Origin: Formicarius rufipectus
Lineage: Eukaryota; Chordata; Aves; Passeriformes; Formicariidae
Assembly: GCA_013399695.1 (NCBI GenBank)
Contig: VXAU01001777.1
Span: 1 to 64,000 of the forward strand
Direction: 5' to 3'
Length of the DNA stretch: 64,000 nt
Part shown: one piece after another, positions 12,321-25,000 of the stretch
How the letters are laid out: every line of letters starts with the position of its first letter
How positions within the stretch are numbered: position 1 is the stretch's first letter
Position numbers and translations under genes: made by a program
The notes under the pieces: generated by a model
What the model was told of the DNA's origin: nothing
What the model saw: the letters and a program-made list of their open reading frames with translations, nothing else
Databases searched by the model: none

Positions 12321-15300
12321 AGGTGTGACCTATATTTCTCATTCTCCTTTGTGAATTCCTGGCATAAAAAGACATTCCTATTCTCTTTGGAAAGTGTAGC
12401 TGCCTGTTGAGGGCCTCAGTATGCATAGAATTGCACTTCTGAAAAGTTGGGTCTGCATGTGCTGCAGTAAGTGTCCAGACACAAGATTAGCTTGCGGCCC
12501 AGAAGATTAATTTGAACCATTTCTTACTGTGAGATGAGTTCTTTCGACATTGGCTAACCTCACTTATGACTTGAAGCAAAATAATATATGAGAGCATTAA
12601 CAAATAAAGCCTTCAACAACAAAAAAGCTTGCCATTGAAATATTCTGATACTGCTTTCAACAGTGCACAACTTGAATGCTGAATCTGTAAAAAAGGTAGA
12701 CATAAAAATGATTGGCCAAGAGATTAAACTTCTCTGACAGGTGCTCAGAAGATATTAGCTGCCTAGCATCTAAAATATCAGCTGTCAAAGCCCTTAAAAT
12801 CCTGCTTCTTGAGCCGTATGATCTCTGAGCTGGAGTGGGAGGAAAGGTTATCACATACGGGACTCTGAGATGAATGTGTATTGTACTGGTTTCTTTCAAT
12901 TCCTCCGACTTTCACCAAGCTTTCTGTGTGCAAAAGAAACAGATTAAAGTGGAAGACAGACTTTAAAATGAATGCTATCTCAGAATTCAATTTATAATCA
13001 GTTACAGTCAACTCCCCAGCAACCTGTCTTCATTTAGTTTTTTTTCATAAAAATGCAGTGTTTGGCAACTGTTAATAAGACTTCAAACAGCAGCACCTAC
13101 ATTCACTGTCTGTTGACTTAATGGTTTTTCAATGCTTGAATTTTTTTTTTTCTGAAAATATATCTAAATGCCTAATTAGAAAAGATTATATCTTCCAATG
13201 CTAATGGTTTGGACTGAAAGCAACTCCTCCAGTGGGTGAGTCTTTAAACTTCCATGGCATTTGTAGTTGGGCGAACTAAAGACACTAATGGAGGGACAGG
13301 TGTAGAAAGGAAAAAATACCTATCACAGCCCAAATCTGGCAAATATGTTCTATATTGCGTTGTCTATATATGACTTAGGAGTAGGTATCTAAGTATTCTG
13401 TTTCTGAAGTGGAATTTCCTTGTCTTTCATGGTCATAATAGCCCATAGTTCACACAATGTGCAGTCAGGTGGGAGGTGTCATTGACTTCACTTACCATAT
13501 ACACGATGGTGCTGGAAAGTTACTGTTATATTTCCAGGGAATCTGTAAGGCAAATAATGAATGCCTTACAGTAATTACAGAAATACCTAAATGTATTTTT
13601 CCCTTAATCTTTTAAAATCTTTCATATCAATCTCTGTCTTCCCATCTCAGAAATAAAATTTGACAAGATAGCCTGTGAAACATCACTAATTCTCAAAGAG
13701 ATTTTTCTTTAGTTAAGATTTTTACCTGAACTTAGTCCATTTTCTGAACGGAGTCAGACAGACATCACTGTTTCTCCAGAGCAGCTAATCCTGAATTGCC
13801 TCATCCTGAAAAGGATGGATCCTGCAAACACACAGGGACACTCTAGCAAGCTCCCTTTGCTACTGCTTCCAGATTAGGGTGTCATTCACTGGGCACAAAC
13901 ATGAGGACACAAGTGCCAAACACCTGAGCTTAGTGTGGTACCTGTGCATATCCACAGTTAAAACAGCATACCTATTTGTCGCCAGAACCATCTGGCTCCA
14001 GCTCTTTCTTTCTTCTTTCAGGGGCTAGCTCTGACCGTTGCAACCTGACCCACGGAGTTTGCAGCTGAGGAGTCCTTTCTGCGTTCTTCCTCAGTAAATA
14101 CATGGAGTGGAAACGGTGCACTCCACTATTTTTGGGATGACTCCTACCTGCAGAATTGCTGTGTGAGGCAGTAGTGCCTTTCAAACATGGGATGGGATAG
14201 AGGCACTGGAGAAGGAAAAATTAAAAAACTACTTAGATCATCGTGCAGTAATTTTGCTGATGCGTGATATATATAGATCTGTCATGAATATTTTACACAG
14301 AAATATCATAACCAAATTATTTTTAAAAGCTGTTCCTGTAATTTCTTAAGTTTCTGAAAATAGTTTTTGACTATTGCATGCCAAATATATGTGAAATGCT
14401 CTCATGTCCATTTTACACTGTGAAGTCATTATTCCTGCTTAATACTTCTTGCTCATGCCCAAGGATTTCACTAGTATACTTCTTGTCATGATGTTCTCCT
14501 GGGAGTTCATGTTCTCTCTGAATCTTTTTCAGCTTCACTGTTTTCTGGAGTTCTGCTTAGTAGATAATGTGATTCTACCTGAACCAATACAAAACTCTAA
14601 GAATATCCCAGGTTTGTAGTTACCAATTTATAACATCCTGAAATATTAAAACTGGGTTTGACTGCCAAGGCTTTCATTATGTAACTGCAAATGTAGTGTT
14701 TAAATGTGTTCCCATCCTCTAAAAATCAGATCTTTGACAATCTTTTCTGCCTTCATTCACAATATTCATATTTCTTTGTCTGCCTTTTTTTGCATACTGA
14801 AATGTTAGAATGCTTTCAGATTTCTTAAGTATCCTGAGTATTAAGGGGTTTATATAAAAACTGGTAATTGTGTTTGAAAAAGTAAAAAAAGAAACTGATT
14901 GACTAATTCTTATCCCTAGTCCATGTTAGATATTTATCCTCTTAAGTTACCCACGCAGTGAAAAAAAACTTTTCTCATTCTTATATGGTGAGTACCTCAA
15001 TCTGCTTTTTGAGAATACAAATATTACTTGAATATTTGGGCCTCATCAGCATGTTATGAAGTTTTATTGTTTGAATTTGTAATTGAAGTTTTTATTATTG
15101 CTAAGTATTCTCATGTTACTGTATTTTAAAATACAGTTATTTTTCATAATGGCTGTATACCTGCCATCTTTGATTTTTTTTCTGGTTGATCTTAGATCTC
15201 ATTTCTATGTTTCTGGTAACATCCTACTAAATAATTTTCCCCTTACTTTATCATTCTCCAATTTGGCATACAGCCCTTGAGGAAGTGGTGATAAAAAAAT

Positions 15301-17393
15301 GAGAAATGTCATCTATCTGAAAATCAGTATTTGTTCCAGTTCAGTCCCTGTATAGTTGTGCTAGAATAAAGAGCACTGCTTATTTTTAGGTTTATCAAAG
15401 CAGTGATATTTTTAATTTTTTTTGTTTGCATAGAATTTTCAAGTTAATATAAAATGTGTTCCTAAAAATCACGAGAGAAGCAGCTCCAAAAGGAAATACC
15501 AAAGCCAAGAATTTTTTTTCACAATCAACAATGGATATAAAATAAAAAAAATTTTAGCAAAGTAGTCATACTTATCAGTTTAGCCAAAGAAATCACACAG
15601 TGCTCTTGCAGATAGTTAAGGTCTGACAGAGAAATTGCATGTGTCTTTTGAAACAAGCTTTTATTACCTTAAACTTCAGTGCAGTTAAATTGCTTCTGTC
15701 TGCAAATCCTTTTCTAAATATGCCTGTATCGCTAGGCCAGGCATCACATCGTGAATTGAAAATCAGGTTGCTTTTTGCTCCCTCTGGAAGTCAGGTGTTG
15801 ATATTTTCTGAGAAGCTGTTTGCTGTGTAGTTACTGTGCTGGGGCAAGGCTGAAGACTTATTACTGTGGAGTCTGTGGTTTTTTGAACATAAATGGAACA
15901 CCCATCCAGCCTGCTGTGACGAATTTCCTGCACAGTCATGTCCTTGAATCATAAGCAATCAGTGAAGCATGGTTAAAGGAGAAGATTCTAGGAAAGAAAC
16001 CTGGGGGATAACTACCTTTTAGAAATAAAAATAGAAGCAGTAAATCTGTACCTCAGATAGCACGATCAGCTCCCAGTTAATTCTTGAAATCTTGTGTACT
16101 GAACCTGCTACGAGATCTTGGACTTGAAAAGACACAGGTCTGCAGTAATTACTTTAATCTTAATTGATACGAGAATTGTCCTACTAAATTAGAGATTCTT
16201 CCCTTCTTTAATAGACATGGATTAAAAATCTACCTATTTTATTGGTTGATGAATGCTTTCTTAGAGAGCTGTTAGTTATTCATGCCAAAAGGCCAAACCT
16301 CTTGGATACCAAAGTATAGATTTAGGAGTCCAACTTTAGGCATTTCTGTGAAGAAATATCTGAATGTCTTCAGGGCAAAAATCTGTATTTCCCTCCTATG
16401 TGTTGGATAAATGAAACTAACAAAAACTAATAGAACAGATAAGAACAGTAGAGTTAGTATCCTAGGTACAAAAATGCAATTTCCTACAGTTGTGTTACTT
16501 TCTTCAAAAGAAGATTTTCTGATTTATACATACAAGAGGTGGCAGGATATTTCCTAAGGGTTTTTTGTTTTGTTGGTTTTGGTTTGGTTTGGTTTGTCTG
16601 TTTCTTTTTTAAAATTACATCTGTCTCCAAAGACAGAGGTTTATCTCATTTATCTCAGCACCCACTCCCAACAAATTTCCATTTTGATATTGACTATGGA
16701 CTCCCATTGGGAAAGAAGGATTGAAAGTCAGTTTTTTATATTTTGAAAATAATGTGACTGGCAAGACAAGAGAATCTCATAAAGATAGGCCCAATAGAAA
16801 GCAAAATACTAACTATTGAAGTACAAGACTACCATATATTTTTTTTAGAACAGGTCTTTTGGGATAGAAGATTATTATGGAAAGTAGCTTTAAAATCTAA
16901 CCGGAAATACTGATACAATCTGTCTGTAACCCACTTAGAACTCTTTCATATGCTCCTTTATTTGTTCCTTTAAAAAATATTTGCCCAGTAGGTCATAAAA
17001 ACCTTAAGTGACATTGTAGCTTGTTAGTGTCCTAAGTATTATTAATTATTAAAGCAGCTGTGTTGTCTTCTTTAAAGTAGTTATCCATCTGAATAATTGA
17101 TAACCTAATTTGTTGTGTTTATTCCTATTACCTAGGGGCTTGTCTCTTTGCTGGTTTAACACAACTCTCTGGAAGGAGGCTACTGATAATACGTAAAACA
17201 GTTTTTAGTGCTTATTCAAGAGGATAAAAGGGTATTATATTGATTTTTTTTTGAGGAATTGCTACATGTTTATACAAAAATTATGCTATACTAGTGTCTT
17301 AGGGCAGAAATGTCAGTTATCCACCTTGGAATATTATAATATACAGCAATCAGTTAGGACATTTTTGCATTTCTCTCTTTTTTTTTTTTTCAG
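12321..17393. other. Non-coding, no gene seen
   Basis: AT-rich unique sequence. The stretch 13.8-14.2 kb is slightly richer in GC and holds a 70-codon minus-strand open frame (13972-14184) without recognisable features. There is a T/G tract near 16.56 kb. No gene can be supported. Confidence 0.5.
16558..16611. repeat. T/G-rich simple tract (GGTTT-like)
   Basis: Successive GTTTT, GGTTTT and GGTTT units read as the complement of an A/C-rich tract. It is one of the recurrent tracts of this type in the window. Confidence 0.75.
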
Positions 17394-17551
17394 ACAAGCG
17401 GTTATTGAACTCTATCCGTTATACAGTAACTTTGTTTAACAGCACATGTAATCTCAGAGCACTCTGTTTCCCACGTCTTGGATCAGATGGCAGCATGCAA
17501 AGCAGCTTAAAACCAGCAGAATGGCTGTCAAGGGATCAGAGTGGCAAACTG
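17394..17551 (+). other. Candidate internal exon (unrecognised product)
   Basis: A strong acceptor (a run of about 13 T, then CAG at 17391-17393) is followed by 158 bases ending at a good donor, CTG|GTAAGG, at 17552. One frame is open throughout: two bases complete a preceding codon, then 52 codons begin KRLLNSIRYT and end DQSGKL. The frame would enter at phase 1 and leave at phase 0. It includes an NST sequon and two cysteines. The frame is stop-free from about 17303 to 17571, where it meets TAA in the putative intron. I do not recognise the protein. Stop-free stretches of this length are expected by chance several dozen times in a window this size, so this remains a candidate only. It could equally be a lncRNA exon or nothing. 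Confidence 0.2.
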
Positions 17552-20192
17552 GTAAGGCTAGGAGAAGGGAAGTAAGGATGAAGAGGAGCTTGGACTGATC
17601 TCATGATCATGTGTAACACATGGCATCCATTCTTGAGTCCTTCAGAGTTGGCAGATTTTTGGCTAATACTGTGAGAACATTATAAATTGTGAATAGGATC
17701 TGCAAGTGCATTGTGTGAAATATCCATTGGTTGTGTGGGAGGACTGACTGTGGAGCACCCAGGCAGTGAGCTGCACCCTGATTGCTGGGCCTCCAGTCTG
17801 TACTGCAAAGGGGACTTTTCTCTTAGGGCAACACTACTATTGTATTAGGCACCTGCAGAAGGTGAGAGGTGGTTTTTTAGCTGGCTACTGTAAGCAGAAG
17901 GAAGAGCAACCTGTCTAGTTAAGTTCAGCTCCACTAACAAATCACAGGCATAGCAAATATGATGAATGGTTCATGATTCACTCTTTGACTTAGAGGGTTT
18001 TTGACCTGGGAGTGTGTGGTGTGAAAAGGGAAGGAGCTCTTTGCCCTGTCATAAAAATTGAAAGTTGTCTCAGCATGATTGTTAAAAATTATTAAGAAAA
18101 TAGAAGTCATAATCTTTGTGGAGAGTGGTTTAATTGTCATGCTTCAGGAGGGGAGTAGTTGTACCAATAGCTTGAGACCTTCCTCAGCTTCTATATTAGA
18201 TTGCATAAAATGGATATGATATTATAGTTTCATACTACATTTTTGTAAAGATCTAAAGCTCTGGAGAAATTCCAGGTGGCTATTCCTTTGTAAAGCAGTA
18301 GACGACCCATTGCAAAAACTTTCTAATGGAGGTGCTTCCCTCCATCGCCACATGATGACAAAGAGAAGCTTCCACTTTTCTTAGTTAGTGCCACTGTAAG
18401 AATGGGCAACTTTGCTCCCAAGACTTTACTTTAAGCCATTGTCATGCTGAATATATCACAATGTCTGTTGCCTCCCAACAGTACTTTGACAGCAAAGCAA
18501 GTACCCCTTCAATTCTTAGCCCTAGCAGTGGAAAAGACACATCTGTTTCTTTAGAAGATATAAAATGCATCTTCTGAGAGAGTGTCTGTATACAGGAACA
18601 TTATTTTCTCAGAGAAATAATGCTTTATCTAAGGGAAAAAAAACTAAGAAAAACTTTAAAATCACAGTGTACTGCATTAACATCTGGTTTAAAGTGTGTT
18701 AAGAGCCAACAACTCAATGTAAATTTGGTCTGACTTTATGGTATTACTTGCTTGATTATGGCTCTTGCTGGGGGAGCCAAGAATTTCGATATCATCCAAA
18801 GCCCCAGAGAACAATTCAAACCAGCTGGTATTCTCCTTATTACATAATTACAAAACATGCCGTGCCATTCAGCATACTGAAGAGGCACTGGGGGCCCACT
18901 TCTCAAAATATTTACAGCCTTTTATTCTTCTCTAAACAATCATTTGCATAGTAAAAGTGATATACAACACACCAACATGTGAGTTTGCTTTTTTTCTACT
19001 TTCTCTAACTTACCTGGAAGTGGCTGTATTTAGCAGGGAATAGGAAGAATTGAGATGGAGCCAGCAGGGATAAAGGCTGTAATATTTTCAGGAAAATACT
19101 GATTCAGTCAGTGAAAGATGAGGAATCTTTCAAAGAAAACCTGAAAGGTGGATAAATATTTTGCCTGTGTGAAAACATATCATGAACCATCTGCCCTGGA
19201 AATGGTGAAGTTAAGAAACTAGGAAAAGTTGCGTGTGAGCAAGCTGGTCATGACAGAGTTGATAATGTGTAGATGAGATGCAGTGGCTGCATCGTCTTAA
19301 GAGATGTGTAAGTAGCATATTTTGACTGTGAGATTCATTTCTTTCTAAGGCCACATTGCTAAAATTCTATTTTATCTGAAGTGAACAAAAATCCATGGAA
19401 ATTATCAATAGCTGAGATGCCAGGATAAGAAGGGGGGGAAATAGGAAAAATCTGTTGGATTTTCTGCCTTTATGTAGAAAGATTTGAAGTTGCAAAGGGA
19501 TAAGACAATAGTTAATGGTTGAATGTGTATTTTCTCCCTACCACACCAGTAGAATATATATCCACTTCTTGTACATGCACAACTTCTGAATTACAAACCT
19601 CTGTCTGATCTTAGCACCCACAACTTGCCATCATGCCATGTATGGGAAGCATTGCACAACATTGCTAAATTCTAAGCCTCAAATTCTTCTAAAGTTTTCT
19701 CTTCTTAAATTCATGCTGGTACAAAGGAATCACATACAGTAATGTTAAATGATGGATTAATTAATGTTTAAAGGGTTTTCTGCTATGTAGTACAGGGGGT
19801 TTTATCTGTTTTTTATTGGTTTTAATGAAGAGATCATTAAAGGTATTTAGTCACATTGTGTTTAGTGCTAAACTCCAAGTCCTTTGTCTTTTTATGCATA
19901 AAAATTATAACCTGATTTGAACCAAACTTTTGCATATTATAAAATTGTTTTGAGGAGGAAAAAATACTAGCTTAAAGTGAGCATAGGCAAATTATTAGAC
20001 ACACTATAGGGAGCCTGGTATTTACATATTGTCCAGGATCTGAATGGTGAATTGTTGATATGAATAGATATGATTAGTTGTAAATCTCTGAAGCCCTGTG
20101 GGAGGTGTTATCATTCAATTTCCACACAGCAAGGGTTACTGAAACTAATTTTTGGTGCCTTTCTTTCCCCCTACCCCTTCCCCCACTGTCAG
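17552..20192. other. Non-coding, possible conserved patch
   Basis: Mostly unremarkable AT-rich sequence. The stretch 18740-18960 is more complex in composition than its surroundings and contains an ATTTGCAT octamer-like site near 18942. It has the look of an old conserved non-coding element, but that is impression only. No gene is supported. Confidence 0.4.
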
Positions 20193-20291
20193 GATGTTTT
20201 AATGCATGGCATAATTGGAACTGCAAGTAAGATATTAAAATTGCAGAATCAAAATGAGAACTGTAATGGCAGTCTGAATGGACTGCCATAA
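20193..20291 (+). other. Candidate terminal exon or microexon (unrecognised)
   Basis: A 30-base pyrimidine tract with several C runs precedes TGTCAG at 20187-20192, a strong splice acceptor. From there one frame reads DVLMHGIIGTA and stays open to a TAA at 20289-20291, 32 codons. An internal GTAAGA at 20227 could instead act as a donor and define a 34-base microexon. The protein is not recognised. The same frame is also open upstream to 20070, so openness is weak evidence. The attraction is the acceptor quality and the non-repetitive, complex sequence around it. Confidence 0.18.
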
Positions 20292-21122
20292 GTGGCTTGC
20301 TGAGCACAGTGACACAGTCTGGCAGGTGCCACTCTGTAAAACTGCAGACCACAAACCTTACTGAAGCCTGAACTATATTTTGCTCTCTGATCCAGTGCAG
20401 AATTTGACTGAGTGCCAGTGAGTTTCACAGCTGACTTCCTAAACCCATCCAAAAGATAGAGGAAAGAAAGGATGCTGCTGTCACATGCGAGACAAACACC
20501 TTTATCACACAATGTCATGTTAAATAACCACACATAAGCAGACAATTGTATCATGCATTGCACTGTTTCTTAATTTAGGCATACCATCACAGTACCTGTC
20601 ACAGGAGATGCTACAAAAATTATTTTAAGCCTGCTGGGAAGCTGGAGATGAATTTGCCTAAGAAAATACCTGACTGCATTTTACTGTATGCTGGTTTTTT
20701 CAAGAGTTGCATGAATGCTCAAATAGAATACCATGCCATGAACTGTTGCTTTATAATTTACCTTGTCCTCTGGTTCCCTTTATGATTCTGCTGGTTTTGC
20801 CTTGCAAGCTTTCCTGAGCAGGAAAAATAAAAAGAGGTGAATTGAAGGTTCATTTGTGACAAAAGTTATCAGCCAACAAAAGGAAATACTCTGCCAGACT
20901 GCATACTGACAAACATGGAAAAATTGCTTGGAAAATTGAAAGCTGGGACTAGTCTTGTCTGGAGTGATCATGAAATAGAGAAGTTCAGGATCTTGCAAGG
21001 AGTTAACAAGGCAAAAACAGGATCACAACACTGGGCTTCAGCTATGAATAAATCAGCAAAAGTTCACCTGCATGAATTTCAGATTTGTTGCCATAACACG
21101 CAACCTGTTAATTAACTTGGAC
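20292..21122. other. Non-coding, no gene seen
   Basis: Unique sequence with several overlapping short open frames on both strands, none recognisable. It lies immediately upstream of the solo LTR. Confidence 0.45.
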
Positions 21123-21127
21123 CAGTG
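21123..21127 (+). repeat. Target-site duplication, left copy (CAGTG)
   Basis: The five bases CAGTG immediately precede the TG that starts the LTR. They are repeated exactly after its terminal CA at 22036-22040. This is the footprint of retroviral integration. Confidence 0.85.
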
Positions 21128-21296
21128 TGTGTTGGGCTTGCACGGCAAGGTTTTGGTAGCAGGGGTTGATTCTTTAAGAAGCTGCCAGAAGCTTCTCCAA
21201 TGTCTGACAGAGCCAATGCCAAGTGGTTCCATGACAGACCCACTGCTGGTCAAGGCTGAGCCAATCAACAATGGTAATAACGCCTGTGTGGTAACA

Positions 21297-21303
21297 TGTT
21301 TAA
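21297..21303 (+). promoter_or_regulatory. TATA-like box of the LTR
   Basis: TGTTTAA followed by GAAGGGG lies at the expected U3 position of this LTR, about 170 bases from its start. Related LTRs carry an ATTTAAG-type TATA here. This copy is slightly diverged, so promoter activity is uncertain. Confidence 0.4.
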
Positions 21304-21860
21304 GAAGGGGAAAAAAGTTATTTCATAGAAGCAGATGTGGCCAGAGAAGAGAGGAGTTAGAATCTGTAAGAGAGACAACTCTGTATACAAGGTTAGTGAA
21401 GAAGGATAGCAAAGAGGTGCTTCAGGAGCCAATGATGAAGACCATGGTGAGGTAAGATGTCCTCCTGCAGCCCATGGAGGTCCATGGTGGAGCAGAGATC
21501 CACCTGCAGCCTGTGAAGGAGCCCCATGCTGGAGCAGGTGAATACCTGAAAGAAAGCTGTCCACGGTGGAGCAGGCTCCTGACAGGACCTGTGCACCTGG
21601 GGAGAGAAGAATGCATGCTGGAACAGGTTTGCTGGCAGGACTTGTGACCTGTTGGGGAACCCATACTGGAGCAGCCTGTTGGAAGGACTGAACTCCACAT
21701 TGGAGCAGTTCATGAAGAACTGTAGCCTGTGGGGGACTTGCAGGACTGTCTGCCGTAGACGGACGGACCCCATTCCGGTAAAGGAATGAGGGGTAGGGGA
21801 AAGGTGCTTTTAAGATTTGTTTTCCTTCTCATTAGTCTGCTCTGATTTGATTGGTGGTAA

Positions 21861-21866
21861 ATTAAA
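21861..21866 (+). terminator. LTR polyadenylation signal ATTAAA
   Basis: ATTAAA lies in the R/U5 part of the solo LTR, about 170 bases from its 3' end, in the same orientation as the TATA-like box. It fits the retroviral poly-A signal. Confidence 0.5.
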
Positions 21867-22035
21867 ATAATTTCCCTAAGTCGAATCTGTTTTGCCTGAA
21901 ATGATAATTGTTGAGTGATCTCTCCCTGTCCTTAGCTCACGAGCCTTAGTTATGTTTTCTTTCCCTTATGCAGCCAAAGAGTGATCAGGCGGCTTTGGTG
22001 AGCACATGGCATCCAGCCAGAGTTAAACCACCACA

Positions 22036-22040
22036 CAGTG
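22036..22040 (+). repeat. Target-site duplication, right copy (CAGTG)
   Basis: An exact copy of the five bases at 21123-21127, directly after the terminal CA of the LTR. Confidence 0.85.
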
Positions 22041-25000
22041 TAAGAACACTTAATACTGGAAGTCTAATTTCTACTAGTAAGGCAGATTCCTCAAAGAAGG
22101 TTGCACATAAATCTGTAACCTGGCAATGAGTCCTTCCATGTTGCAGCTGGAAGGTTGTTGTGGATTAAACATTCACCTTCTTGAGTGCGTTCTGGTCCTC
22201 ATACCGAAATAGGGTCTTTGCCTTTTGTCCTGACACTTCAAATGCATGCACACATAGATTGAAAGAGGATGTTAGAGTCAGATTTAAACCATGTTTCTGT
22301 GCCCTTGCTTGTAGGTTCTGCTTAACAGTCAATGCAGCTTTCAAATAGGCAGTCTTTAGCACATTTCCAAAATAGTATTCCTTTGCATCCTGACATCTCT
22401 TAGCACCTCTGTTCCCTGTTCTGCTACTTCAATAGAGCAGTCACATCTGGCTCCATCCTACGTGGTTACGTAATTGTTTATGGAAACTGGTAAAAAAGGT
22501 AGTAGCTGGAAGCCTGTCTGCCTCAATACAGATGGACCTTACTAGTAGTTACTCAAGGCTGACTGAAAGTTCTATTATTTGCATGCAAGTATTTTTCTCT
22601 CCTCAATTCTAAGATATTTTATGCTCTGTTCTATGTTCTAATTGCCTCTGAAACAGAAACTTCTATGAAAAGCAGACATAATCCTGCTTAATGATGTAGG
22701 CAGAGTAATGAATTGCATGTAGAACTGGCAACATACCTCTCCAAATGTGTGTAAAGCAGTATTTCTGCTTTGTTCTTTGATAAGTTTAAATCCACTTTTT
22801 AGTTAGCAGATTCAATAGTCTGTGTGGTGCTACTATGTAATTAAATTATATTTAATGATTGCATTCAGTAGTATTATTAATAAAGTTCAACAAGAAGAAC
22901 AGTGTTGTGGAAAAGCAGTAATATCCCTTATGACAGCTCAAATGAGAAAGTAACGCCTTTTTTATTAAATATGTGTTGTATCCTGATATGATTAACTTTA
23001 ATTTGTGTTGTAAAGACTTTTCACCTGTTATAAGAGAATAGGCTTTTCACACATGGTTCAACTTCTTTCACTGGCTTTAATAATTCCATTTATCGGGTAG
23101 CAATTTTTCTCCTTTGCAAAAATGTGCTTAGTAATTGTGTGTATGTATAATAACGTGGATTGCCAAATTTCTTAATTCTGAAAAGCTGCACTTTGAAAGT
23201 CTGTACATCTTGAAAGAGGTAAAGAAATTCTGTTGTGCACAGCTAGTGTGAAGATACTCAAGGTGCATGATTAAGTTTATATTCTTCTGAGTAGTATTTG
23301 TGCAACTTTTAAAACATTCAGTATGCCATTGTTATCAATCATAATTGAACTCTTATTTGTTGAAAGGTTCTAAGAAGCATCACTTTAAAATGTGCCTAAA
23401 GTCATTGAAAGTGATACCTTTTTAAAATGCATGTCAGCTATCATTTTGCTACTCGAAAAAAGAAAAAAAACCCTAAAGCTTAATGAAGCAAATGCATCAA
23501 TTAGATAATTAGCTCAAAAAGCAAAAGGGAATTTAATGTCACTTTTACTTACTGAACCTTAGGATGTCTTATTAATTTACACATTAGATTTTTCTCATAA
23601 AGAGGTCAATCGTGTGCTTGTTACTTTATTTACAGAAATGGTAAAAGTACCAGACGTAGAAAAAGACATTTGTAAAAATTGCCCAGTATGGACAATCAAT
23701 TTGCTCTAAAATAGGTCTCAGCATATGAAATTAAAGTGTTGATTAATAAAATCATGCTTAATTCAGTTGCAGGAAGAACTTAAATAAGAATAATACTCAG
23801 AGAGACTGTTATGTCCTGAATGCTATGTGCAGAACAGATCATTATTTTTACAGCAGTTTCCCTCTGCTAGAAGCTGATTACCTCTGTTAGGGAGGCAGTT
23901 TCCAGTTTTTCTTTCTTTCTCTGCCTCCTCTTTTTGGGGTTCAAGTATGATTTCCCTGTTATGACTTATCTTCGCTTACTTGAGCAGTTACAGGTTCTCA
24001 CTGCAGTACTGCACATGCAGGATGAGGCAAGTGAAAAGGGTTCCTGCAACTCTGTGTGGATTTGTAAGCTGATGTGACCTTTATAAGACTGTCAATAATT
24101 ATATCCTTTTTTAAAAAGCACCTAATACCTCCCCCTTCCCATGAATTACATACACAGGTTTTTTTTGATACACAGTATCTTTCACCTTCAATGTTCTAAG
24201 GAAGTTGTGCAAACCTGAATTGGAAATGAAACAAAAACCATCTTTCAGTTTTATCTGCTTCATAGTACTACTATGTAACCCAGAGAAAGGGGCATCAGTA
24301 TAATGGTTTTCAAAACAATTAAATTCTTGAGAGATGTTGCATATGTTTCTAACCTGTTCTTGCAGGCTTTAGGTATAGTTCTTAATCTCTAAGTATCCCT
24401 AAATCTCAAGTTCCCTTGCACGAAGATTTTATAATCAAGTACTGTATCAGTGCTGATACAGCTCTTGATTCTGTCATTAGAAATTTCTTATGGATCACAC
24501 TTTGGTCATTTTTAGACTTCTGTTACTCCTTTCTTACAAAGATTAATACACAAGGAAAATAGCTAAAGAGGTTTTACCTAGTTAAAATCCTGATCTTGAA
24601 TTTTGACGTCTTTGAATGCAACATCTACTCTTTGAAACTGATTGACAACTGGCTTTTCTTTGAAGCCTGTTTTTCTAAGAAAGGGATTTTCAGAGGCTTG
24701 TCTAATTTTTCTAGGTTCTGTGAAAATCCCAGGTTAATTCTTGGTTCATTTGACTATTGACTACAGAGTTCTATTTCCATTATACTGTTAGGCTATATGT
24801 TAAAATAAATTAAATTTTGTTTAACTGGATTTAACTGTTTAACTTTTCTAGATGTACTTGTAAGGCCTTTTAAAACTTTTTTTATAACTATTCTTAAAGC
24901 TTAACTCTAACTCAAAATTTTTAATTCCTCATACTGACAGAAAAAACTGAGGCAAAGGGAAAGCTCAACATCAGGTGGTTCTGTAATGTAACTTTCTGTA

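Larger units (their letters stand above)
21128..22035 (+). mobile_element. Solo LTR, avian ERVL-like family
   Basis: A 908-base element begins TGTGTTGGG and ends CCACCACA, with the canonical TG...CA ends, and is flanked by a perfect 5-bp duplication. U3 carries CCAAT-type motifs (GCCAAT near 21211, CCAATC near 21261) and a TATA-like TGTTTAA near 21297. After the TATA, a stretch of roughly 300 bases repeats a GGAGCAG-containing unit. An ATTAAA polyadenylation signal lies at 21861. No gag, pol or env sequence and no second LTR are present, so it is a solo LTR left by recombination between the two LTRs of a provirus. The 5-bp duplication suggests class III (ERVL-like). Class is inferred and not confirmed by internal sequence. 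The open frames inside are by-products of the GGAGCAG repeats. Confidence 0.88.

Noticed and set aside
21265..21773. Overlapping minus-strand open frames of 92-126 codons
   Set aside because: They run antisense through the LTR at 21128-22035, and their Trp/His/Ser/Pro-rich composition comes from the LTR repeats.
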